From DATKKX01 sp035542775 (GTDB lineage: Bacteria > Planctomycetota > Phycisphaerae > UBA1845 > UTPLA1), in the NCBI GenBank assembly GCA_035542775.1, contig DATKKX010000087.1:1-10890 (forward strand): a stretch of DNA of 10,890 nt. Direction: 5' to 3'. This document shows, one piece after another, positions 1 to 5,713 of this stretch. The first letter of the stretch is position 1. Each line of letters starts with the position of its first letter. The position numbers were made by a program, and so were the translations under genes. Under the pieces are notes generated by a model that ran no database searches, was not told the DNA's origin, and saw only the letters and a program-made list of their open reading frames with translations.

Positions 1-16
1 CCCACCTGACCCACAC

Positions 17-52
17 AAAACCCGGTTCGCCGTGCGGGGGTAAGGGGGTTTT
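17..52 (-). terminator. candidate terminator hairpin after the shorter I9-like gene
   Basis: Seven bases at 17-23 (AAAACCC) are complementary to 46-52 (GGGTTTT), and a small GG-TTCG-CC hairpin sits inside the loop. On the minus strand the right arm ends in TTTT followed by GTGT, about 60 bases past the stop codon at 115. The loop is long and the stem short, so this is a possible rather than a convincing intrinsic terminator. The rest of 1-114 shows no gene that I can support. Confidence 0.3.
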
Positions 53-114
53 CTGCGCCCATCACCCATCCAGCGAAGAAAATCCCAACGTTCAACCGCA
101 AAACACCAACTCAA

Positions 115-750
115 TCAGATCTCATGAAATATGTGGGCTAGGTACCCCACCAGCGCGGCGGCGTTCACAAACACGTGGATCGTGCTGAAGTCCGCTGCTG
201 TCAGCTTGTGGAGCAGCCGATGCTGTTCCTCCTTGATCGAGGCTCGGTTCTCCTTCGAATCGTAACCGCCCTTCAATTGATGCCGGAGATAGATGTCCAC
301 GTACGCTGTTCCCTGGAGGCCGTGCGGCCGATCGAGTTGAGAGTCGACAACCAAGCTGTCCGTCTCGATTAGCTTTCTCTGCTCACCAAGCGCCTCTCGC
401 ACCGCCGCCTGTACCTTGCCGTCCTTCGCTACCCACGTCGGCGCCGGCAGGCCCATGGCCTCTCGCTCCTCAGGTGGAACCTTAGGGTACGCATTATCCT
501 TGGGGACAGGCCTTCCCACCGCCTCCGTTCTGCCCTTCGGATTGTTCTTCACCCACTCCGCCGCCGCGCGGGGCAAAGCTTTCAGGTCTTCCGTTGGCGG
601 CTGCGCCTTCGCATCCCGCGTCGTCGGTCCCGCCGGTTGCGCGCCCGGTTGCGCCAGAGCCGCCGGTCCGTTTGCGGCGATCATCACCATCGTCAGAATC
701 AACAACACAGCGACCACCGCCATCACCGCAACGAGCACGCCTCTAAACAT
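115..750 (-). CDS. secreted protein with one truncated I9-like (subtilisin propeptide-like) domain
   Basis: This 211-residue protein is a paralogue of the 354-residue protein at 3217-4281. The start chosen is the ATG at 750, because it has GGAGG about 8 bases upstream, begins with MFRGVL exactly as the paralogue does, and the open frame further upstream is the conserved non-coding spacer. Residues 1-33 form a signal peptide (long hydrophobic core, ALA-Q cleavage site). Residues 60-108 form a linker with WVKNNP, PVPKDN and LPAPTWVA, shared with the paralogue. Residues 147-203 match the first half of an I9-like domain (GTAYVDIYL strand, KEEQHRLLHKLTAADF helix, then ALVGY). The protein ends in AHIFHEI just where the paralogue continues with its second helix and last strand, so the fold looks incomplete. 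By hand count it is about 69 percent identical to the paralogue over the first 108 residues and much less after that. It may be a decaying duplicate or a shortened inhibitor. Confidence 0.75.
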   Translation of the reverse strand: MFRGVLVAVMAVVAVLLILTMVMIAANGPAALAQPGAQPAGPTTRDAKAQPPTEDLKALPRAAAEWVKNNPKGRTEAVGRPVPKDNAYPKVPPEEREAMGLPAPTWVAKDGKVQAAVREALGEQRKLIETDSLVVDSQLDRPHGLQGTAYVDIYLRHQLKGGYDSKENRASIKEEQHRLLHKLTAADFSTIHVFVNAAALVGYLAHIFHEI

Positions 751-801
751 GATCGCGCCTCCAGACTTGACCCGCCGCGAGACTACGCTTCGCTCGAACG
801 C

Positions 802-830
802 GTAATACCCGCCGCACGCCAAGCACCCAA
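802..830 (-). promoter_or_regulatory. candidate promoter for the shorter I9-like gene
   Basis: Read on the minus strand, TTGGGT (830-825) and TATTAC (807-802) are separated by 17 bases. This would start a transcript near 795 with a leader of about 45 bases. The same arrangement, with TATTAG, occurs in the other repeat copy. Both boxes are only partial matches to the housekeeping sigma consensus. Confidence 0.25.
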
Positions 831-1078
831 AACTCAGTCGAATTTGATTTCCAGAATGCCGCCGCCCGATATGCGGCGACCCGCCGTTCGGGCGAACCAA
901 CTCTAGTGAAACATTGTCCTTAACGATCAGGCTGCCGCCCCGGCCAAGGCCCGAAATGCCCTCGACTTGTCGCTCGCGTCGCCTGCACTTGAGGACTCCT
1001 ACGCTCCTCCGCGTCGGATGTCGGCCACCCGCTCCGGCACCTGGCGGGCTCCTCATTCCACAGGACATCAACATGCTA

Positions 1079-1095
1079 CCCCGCCATCGGCGAGG
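1079..1095 (-). other. stem-loop just after the subtilase stop codon
   Basis: On the minus strand CCTCGCC and GGCGGGG pair around a GAT loop (one T-G pair), starting 2 bases after the TGA at 1100-1098. Six of the seven pairs are kept in the other repeat copy at 4610-4626. No T-run follows, so it would be a weak terminator at best; it could instead protect the mRNA 3' end. Confidence 0.3.
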
Positions 1096-1097
1096 AA

Positions 1098-3122
1098 TCA
1101 ACACACTATCCAAGCCTTACCGGATTCTCCTTCGCCCCCCACATCGGCCGGCGACTCAACATGCAACCGGTCGCCCCACCAATAGTTGCAGACCCACAGC
1201 GGATCATCCACGGTGCCATCGTTACGGGCGAACACGTCGAACGTGTACCCGACCTCGGCCCGCTCGGCCACGAAGCAGCCGCACGTTGGATCGGAGAAGG
1301 TTGCCACCATCCAGAAATGGTTGGGGATGTAAACCGGCGGGTCGAACGTGGCCGTGAGAAACACCGGGGCGCCGTAATTGGGGTTGTCCGCAAACGTCCG
1401 CTCCGTGCCCTCGATCAGCGTCCCGCCGAAACCCGGGCAGTCGGTATACAGTCCAACCGTCACATCGAAGAAGCCGGCGGTACCGCCGGAAACGCCCACG
1501 TCGTAATACGCCAGCCCGGTCGGCTCGCCGCCCTCCAGCGTGATGTCGTCGGCAAGCTGGAGCCCCTCGCCGCACGGCACGATGGTGGTGGGCGGATCGA
1601 TGACATTACGGTAGCGCAGCGCCGGGCAGGTCGCCGTGGCGCAGCGTGTGCCGTCGCCCAGATACAACCCTTCGTCGCCAAGCCCCGGGTCGCCCCAGAT
1701 GCAGTTTTCTCTGGTACTCTCCGTGCAGGTCTGCGTGTCCGGGTGGCAACAGGCCCCCCAGTCGCCCGGGTCACACTGCGCGCCGTCGCATGTGGTGCCG
1801 TGGCCTTGATACACGGCCCCGAACTCGTCGGCGCAGTCCTTTACCGTCGTGATCGAGCACTCGCCATGCGGGTGACAACAGGCGCCGCTGCCGTAGCCGG
1901 TGAAGGCCAATTGGAATTGAGCGAAGTCGCGGAGGTCGACGCCGGTATCTTCGTCAGCCAGAGGGGGCGCGGACTTGGCTGCAGCGCAGAAGGCTATCGG
2001 CGCAGTTACCGCGGGGCCGGTCATGCAATCCTCAAACCAGCGAAAATCATTCGCACTGATCGTTCCGTCGCCGTCCAGGTCGCCACGCTGTGCGCACACG
2101 CCGCCGGGCGTCCACGTGACTGCGAGCACAGCGTCAACATGTCTCGGCTCCGGTGCGTCACGACAGTGCGGATCACTGTATTCAAACACCCTACCGTGCT
2201 GGACAATGATCTCCCGCGCGCTATAGGCATCTAGCGTCCCGCACGGGCCGCTTTTCTCGAACATGAGGGCGCCTACGCCCGAGCACTCGCCTGTCGCGAA
2301 CGAGGTACCGTTCTCCTCTGCAAACATGCCAGCAACGATGTGGTATCCCGGCGCACCCAAGAACCACTCGCACGCGCTAACCATGTTGGAGAAACACATT
2401 ACGTAGCAGGGGTCGGGCCTCTCGTCGGAGCAACCGGGCTGACCGGGACCACAGGGCCAATCCACCGGGGTGTCGCTGTGGGCGTCGTAATCGGCTATGA
2501 CCGGAACGGCACAGGAAACACACGAAGGGAGAATGGTGCCGAGGCAGTTGCACTCGTTGCCCGTGCACGCAAATGTCACGATACCGGCAGCCGCAGCGTC
2601 GTTGACAGGCTGTGCCAGTTGCCTAGCGGCTTCGCTTACGAGGTCACACTCCCACTCATACCCTTCAGCGCTTCCCACGCTGATGTTAATGACGCGGATC
2701 GTAGGATCACTCTGCCTCTGGTCAATCACGTACTCGATGGCTCGCGCCAGAACCGGGTAAAAGGTGGCGCCTACGAGGCTCACGCGTATTGGCAGAATTC
2801 TCACGTTGGGGGCGACGTCGCGAACGACGAGCGCTACCTGAGTTCCGTGCGTATAGCCCGGCTGCGCGTAGCCCCCATCGTCAATACCGCTGCCGCCTCC
2901 CATGAAGCTGGCGCCGCCTGGCGCGATGCTGCCTACAGGGCCCCACGGACCATAGTCGACCCCGTCATCGATAACGGCCACGGTGACCCCGCGCCCGGTG
3001 ATTCCCATGGCGTGGACCTGGTCCGCCCTGATGAACTCGATGTTGTGCTTGCCGTGAGCGGGGCATGCGAATATCCATACTGCCAGCCCCAACGCGATAG
3101 CCGGTGCTCGATGGCGCTTCAT
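1098..3122 (-). CDS. secreted subtilisin-like serine protease (S8) with dockerin-like, Cys-rich and C-terminal beta domains
   Basis: The protein has 674 residues from the ATG at 3122, which has GGGAGG 5 bases upstream; the ATG at 3152 has only a weak site. Residues 1-24 are a signal peptide ending CPAHG. The S8 catalytic domain begins at once (about 30-335): Asp52 in VAVIDDG, His92 in HGTQVA, oxyanion Asn189 in TGNE and Ser274 in NGTSFA. All four expected residues are present, with DDG replacing the usual DTG or DSG. There is no room for an N-terminal propeptide. Residues 347-408 resemble a dockerin (GDLDGDGTISANDF, then a degenerate second half). Residues 413-450 and 456-499 are two six-cysteine repeats starting GACCHP. 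Residues 501-674 form a beta-rich domain (LADDITLEGG, YIPNHFWMVATF, GYTFDVF) of a kind seen in planctomycete exported proteins. It lies 94 bases downstream of the 354-residue I9-like gene on the same strand, so co-transcription is likely. The substrate is unknown. Confidence 0.93.
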   Translation of the reverse strand: MKRHRAPAIALGLAVWIFACPAHGKHNIEFIRADQVHAMGITGRGVTVAVIDDGVDYGPWGPVGSIAPGGASFMGGGSGIDDGGYAQPGYTHGTQVALVVRDVAPNVRILPIRVSLVGATFYPVLARAIEYVIDQRQSDPTIRVINISVGSAEGYEWECDLVSEAARQLAQPVNDAAAAGIVTFACTGNECNCLGTILPSCVSCAVPVIADYDAHSDTPVDWPCGPGQPGCSDERPDPCYVMCFSNMVSACEWFLGAPGYHIVAGMFAEENGTSFATGECSGVGALMFEKSGPCGTLDAYSAREIIVQHGRVFEYSDPHCRDAPEPRHVDAVLAVTWTPGGVCAQRGDLDGDGTISANDFRWFEDCMTGPAVTAPIAFCAAAKSAPPLADEDTGVDLRDFAQFQLAFTGYGSGACCHPHGECSITTVKDCADEFGAVYQGHGTTCDGAQCDPGDWGACCHPDTQTCTESTRENCIWGDPGLGDEGLYLGDGTRCATATCPALRYRNVIDPPTTIVPCGEGLQLADDITLEGGEPTGLAYYDVGVSGGTAGFFDVTVGLYTDCPGFGGTLIEGTERTFADNPNYGAPVFLTATFDPPVYIPNHFWMVATFSDPTCGCFVAERAEVGYTFDVFARNDGTVDDPLWVCNYWWGDRLHVESPADVGGEGESGKAWIVC

Positions 3123-3216
3123 ACAATCCTCCCGCCCTAATAAGGCGTGCATACTTGCTCTTCCCGGCTGCGCCCATGCGCGTACACGCGCGAGCGCAAG
3201 CTGAGTCGGGACGGCT

Positions 3217-4281
3217 TCAGCGTACTATTCTCAGGCGAGCGTCCAGACACACCCCCTCCACGTCGGGGTGTTTGTCGAGCTTGGCAAGGCCGGCCGCAGT
3301 AACGTAGCCGTTCATACTGCCTCCGCGGGAGCAGAGTCTGAACTCCAGCGCAGTCAAGTCGGACAGGATGCGATCTTCCATCTCCCGCATCTTTGTCTTT
3401 TTCTCGTTCCATGGTATGTCCCACTTCACGGGGCGATTTAGTCCGATGAGCACATGCACGTAGCCGTCCTCGCTCTTCTCCAGTGCGTCGAACGTCTCGG
3501 CGTCGATCTTGCCGATGAGTTTCCGTGCTGACGATGGACCTGGCCCACCGCCGGCCTCCGGCTCCGCCTGCAGGACCACCTTCGCCGGTTCAGGGCGTGC
3601 CTGATCGTCCAGCCCGACAGCGATAACCTCTGGATCGGCAACAACCTTCGCCAAACCGGTGTCGTTGATGTAACCTACTAACCCGGCGCTTCTCTCGAAC
3701 GTAAAGACAGTCCTGAACTCACCGGCTGTCAGGTTGGACAGGACCCTCGCCTGTGTTTCCGTCAGCCCAGGGTGATTCTCATGCCCGTCGCGGCCGCCGG
3801 GCGGTTCCTGGGTCACGTAAAGGTCTACGTACGCCGTCCCCTGGAAGCCGACCGGCCGATCTGATTGGAAGTCAATCATCTGCTCCTCCCTCGCGATCTT
3901 GTCGTGCTGTTGCGCGAGGGCCTCGTTGACCGCCGGATGCACCTTGCTGGCGTATCTCGCTACCCACGTCGGCGCCGGCAAGCCTAGCGCCTCCCGCTCC
4001 GCGCGCGAAACATTGGGGTGCGAGTTGTCCTTCGGTACCGGCTTCTCCACGGCCTCCGTCTTGCCCCTCGGATTGTTCTTCACCCACCCCTCCGCCGCCC
4101 GTGCCAACGCTTTCAAGTCACCCTCCGCTGGCCGTGGTTTTGCATCGCTCGATCGCGGAGCCGCAGGCGGTCCCGTCTGCTGAGCCACCGCCGTTGGACC
4201 ATTGCTCGCGATCATCACCATCGCCAGAACCAACAACACAGCAACCGCCGCCATCACCACAACGAGCACGCCTCTAAACAT
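3217..4281 (-). CDS. secreted protein with two tandem I9-like (subtilisin propeptide/inhibitor) domains
   Basis: The protein has 354 residues; the ATG at 4281 follows GGAGG about 7 bases away. Residues 1-33 are a signal peptide (hydrophobic 5-25, AVA-Q cleavage site). Residues 34-145 are a Pro- and charge-rich linker with WVKNNP, PVPKDN and LPAPTWVA. Domain 1 (about 148-228) reads as strand GTAYVDLYVT, helix TETQARVLSNL, strands FRTVFTFERSAGLVGY, helix TGLAKVVADP, strand EVIAVGLDD. Domain 2 (about 258-353) repeats this: GYVHVLIGLN, EDRILSDLTALEF, MNGYVTAAGLAKL, HPDVEGVCLD. This order, with the 'GLAKL..hPdV..V.lD' ending, is typical of the I9 propeptide of subtilases; the assignment is by pattern, not by search. 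I9 domains help S8 proteases fold and inhibit them until cleaved. The gene lies directly upstream of an S8 protease with no propeptide, so a role as trans-acting chaperone or inhibitor is a reasonable inference. A cell-surface adhesion or scaffold role is the alternative. Confidence 0.82.
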   Translation of the reverse strand: MFRGVLVVVMAAVAVLLVLAMVMIASNGPTAVAQQTGPPAAPRSSDAKPRPAEGDLKALARAAEGWVKNNPRGKTEAVEKPVPKDNSHPNVSRAEREALGLPAPTWVARYASKVHPAVNEALAQQHDKIAREEQMIDFQSDRPVGFQGTAYVDLYVTQEPPGGRDGHENHPGLTETQARVLSNLTAGEFRTVFTFERSAGLVGYINDTGLAKVVADPEVIAVGLDDQARPEPAKVVLQAEPEAGGGPGPSSARKLIGKIDAETFDALEKSEDGYVHVLIGLNRPVKWDIPWNEKKTKMREMEDRILSDLTALEFRLCSRGGSMNGYVTAAGLAKLDKHPDVEGVCLDARLRIVR

Positions 4282-4827
4282 GATTGCGCCTCCAGACTTG
4301 ACCTGCCGCGAGACTACGCATCGCTCGAACGCCTAATACCCGCCGCGAGCCAAGCACCCAAAACTCAGTCGAATTTGATTTCCAGAATGCCGCCGCCCGA
4401 TACGCGGCAGCCGCGCGTTCACACCAACGAACTCTAGTGAAACGTTCTCCTTGGCAACCAGGCTGCTGCCCCGGCCAAGGTCTGAAATGCCGTCGACATG
4501 TCGCTCGCGTCGCCTGCATTTGAGGACTCCTACGCTCCTCCGCGTCGGATGTCGGCTACCCGCCCCAGCACCTGGCGGGCTCCTCATTCCACAGGACACC
4601 AACATGCTACCCCGCTATTCGCGAGGAATCAAGATATTATCCCGCACTTGCTGGATTCCCTTTTGCCGCCCACATCGGTCGGCGACTCAACATGCAAATG
4701 ATCGCCGAACCAATACTTGCGGACGCATAGGGGATCACTGTCGGTCCCATCGTTACGGGCGAATACGTCGAACGTGTACCCGACCTCGGCCCGCTCGGCC
4801 AAGAACCAGCCGCACGCGGCCTTGGAG
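4282..4827 (-). repeat. long direct repeat, copy A (spacer plus subtilase 3' remnant)
   Basis: This is the partner of 751-1296. It comprises the 347-base spacer 4282-4628, upstream of the longer I9-like gene, and about 200 bases of subtilase 3' coding sequence. The alignment has no gap over 546 bases. The spacer holds no supported gene: its longest minus-strand frame ends at the TAG that overlaps the -10-like box near 4333. Confidence 0.9.
4333..4361 (-). promoter_or_regulatory. candidate promoter for the longer I9-like gene and protease
   Basis: TTGGGT (4361-4356) and TATTAG (4338-4333) on the minus strand are 17 bases apart, at the same relative place as in the other repeat copy. The predicted start is about 45 bases before the ATG at 4281. 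The consensus match is weak; conservation between the copies is the main support. Confidence 0.25.
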
Positions 4828-4838
4828 CATGCATGCAT
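4629..4838 (-). pseudogene. 3' remnant of a second subtilase gene
   Basis: The frame gives 69 residues. From AERAEVGYTFDVFARNDG onward it matches the extreme C-terminus of the intact protease (residues 619-674), including the stop codon at the same offset of 3531. Everything upstream is gone: signal peptide, catalytic triad, dockerin-like and GACC repeats. Homology ends at about 4827, near a CATGCATGCAT sequence. An ATG at 4838 exists, but there is no clear ribosome site and no export signal, so I read it as the relic of a former protease copy left by deletion after tandem duplication. The conserved stretch has gained several non-conservative changes (for example WVCNYWW to CVRKYWF), which fits loss of selection. 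Confidence 0.85.
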
Positions 4839-4867
4839 ATCGAGGATTTGTCCTGAACGCAGCCCGC

Positions 4868-4885
4868 CAGGCCGACGACGGCCTG
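4868..4885 (-). terminator. hairpin downstream of spoVG
   Basis: CAGGCCG and CGGCCTG form a perfect 7-base-pair stem around a 4-base loop, 40 to 58 bases past the spoVG stop codon. No T-run follows, so termination activity is uncertain. The remaining bases between 4839 and 4925 show nothing else. Confidence 0.3.
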
Positions 4886-4925
4886 CAACAAGACCAGGTT
4901 GTGTGACGGTCCCGATCGGTCAGTG

Positions 4926-5600
4926 CTACAAGATCCCGCTTGCGAAACTGTCGCTCGGCGGAGCAGGGGATTCCTGCGGCTCGCGCGGGGGAGTCACGGT
5001 GCCGGAGCGGGTTTTGACCACGTCCTTTTTCGGCGGCTTCTTCACCGCCTCGCCTTCCTCCTCGGCAGGAGGTTCGACGGCCCGGGGCCTCTCTTCACGC
5101 CGGCCGCGTTCCGCGCGGGCGGCGGAGCGGCGGGCCGCGCTCTCCTTCAGCTCAGAGACGAAATCATCGTAGTCAGACGGCCCGACATCGTCGTCGTCAT
5201 AGGCCTGCGGCTGATAGTCGGGCTGCGTGGAAGCGTCGGCCTCTTTTCGATAGGCCTCGATGACGGCCTCCTGGATCTGCTCCCGGCAGGCCGTGTTGAT
5301 CGGATGGGCCACGTCGGCGTGCAGCTTCACACGCCCCTGCGAGTCGCGCGGGGCCCTATCCTCCTTGAGGCGGGCGCCGCACTCATTGCAGTGGCGGGCC
5401 CGGAGGTGGTTCTTGCTGCTGCATTTCGGGCAGCGATCCGCCAGCTTTCGCGAAGGCATGGCCACGAACGGGCCGGTCGCGCCGTCGATCACTTTCAGAT
5501 CGCGGATGACAAACGCCTCATCCAGCGTGATGCTGCAAAACGCCTTCAACCGTTCCGTGTTGTCGCTGACCAGCTTGACTCTGACTTCTGTGATGTTCAC
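4926..5600 (-). CDS. spoVG: SpoVG family nucleic-acid-binding regulator with inserted zinc ribbon
   Basis: The protein has 224 residues. I chose the GTG at 5600 because GGGAGG lies 7 bases upstream and the protein then begins VNITEVRVKLV as family members do; the in-frame TTG further out lacks a ribosome site. The SpoVG core is clear: ITEVRVKLV (3-11), SITLDEAFVIRDLKVIDG (23-40), GPFVAMPSRK (43-52), DVAHPINTACREQIQEAVIEAY (96-117). Between the VAMPS and AHPIN parts is an insertion with C57-x2-C60 and C71-x2-C74, a zinc ribbon absent from the roughly 95-residue Bacillus protein. After residue 120 comes a long low-complexity tail, acidic first (YDDDD), then Arg/Glu and Lys/Pro rich, probably disordered. 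SpoVG proteins bind DNA and RNA and regulate gene expression in several bacteria; despite the name, sporulation is not implied. The gene lies 113 bases downstream of ispE on the same strand. Confidence 0.95.
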   Translation of the reverse strand: MNITEVRVKLVSDNTERLKAFCSITLDEAFVIRDLKVIDGATGPFVAMPSRKLADRCPKCSSKNHLRARHCNECGARLKEDRAPRDSQGRVKLHADVAHPINTACREQIQEAVIEAYRKEADASTQPDYQPQAYDDDDVGPSDYDDFVSELKESAARRSAARAERGRREERPRAVEPPAEEEGEAVKKPPKKDVVKTRSGTVTPPREPQESPAPPSDSFASGIL

Positions 5601-5713
5601 CGGACGGCCTCCCTTGGTCCATGGTCTCTCAAACCTGCGATGCAACCGCGGCCCCCCGTCGCCGGCGCCGATCGCCGGCCCGTTGCCGCGGCAGGGACTT
5701 CAGGCACTTGACC

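Larger units (their letters stand above)
751..1296 (-). repeat. long direct repeat, copy B (spacer plus 3' end of the intact subtilase gene)
   Basis: This stretch matches 4282-4827 without gaps at a constant offset of 3531. Bases 751-1097 are a 347-base spacer between the subtilase and the shorter I9-like gene. I count about 36 mismatches in the spacer, so roughly 90 percent identity. Bases 1098-1296 encode the last 66 or so residues of the subtilase and match less well. Homology stops abruptly near 1296. I see no convincing gene inside 751-1097: the frame open through it in this copy is broken by a TAG in the other, and the substitutions do not look synonymous. Confidence 0.9.

Noticed and set aside
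751..1113. N-terminal extension of the shorter I9-like gene, in frame to 1113
   Set aside because: The same frame is broken by TAG in the other copy, the substitutions are mostly non-synonymous, and the ATG at 750 has a good ribosome site and starts a signal peptide.
1161..2234. Plus-strand frame of about 357 codons opposite the protease
   Set aside because: It is the antisense shadow of a gene with a complete catalytic triad; no motif and no ribosome site.
1..4838. Insertion sequence or other transposable element as cause of the duplicated block
   Set aside because: No transposase, terminal inverted repeats or target duplications are visible; a simple tandem duplication explains the pattern. 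No CRISPR-like short spaced repeats were seen anywhere in the window.
4899..5711. Plus-strand frames opposite spoVG and the ispE-spoVG gap
   Set aside because: Antisense to the conserved SpoVG core; composition is that of a shadow frame.
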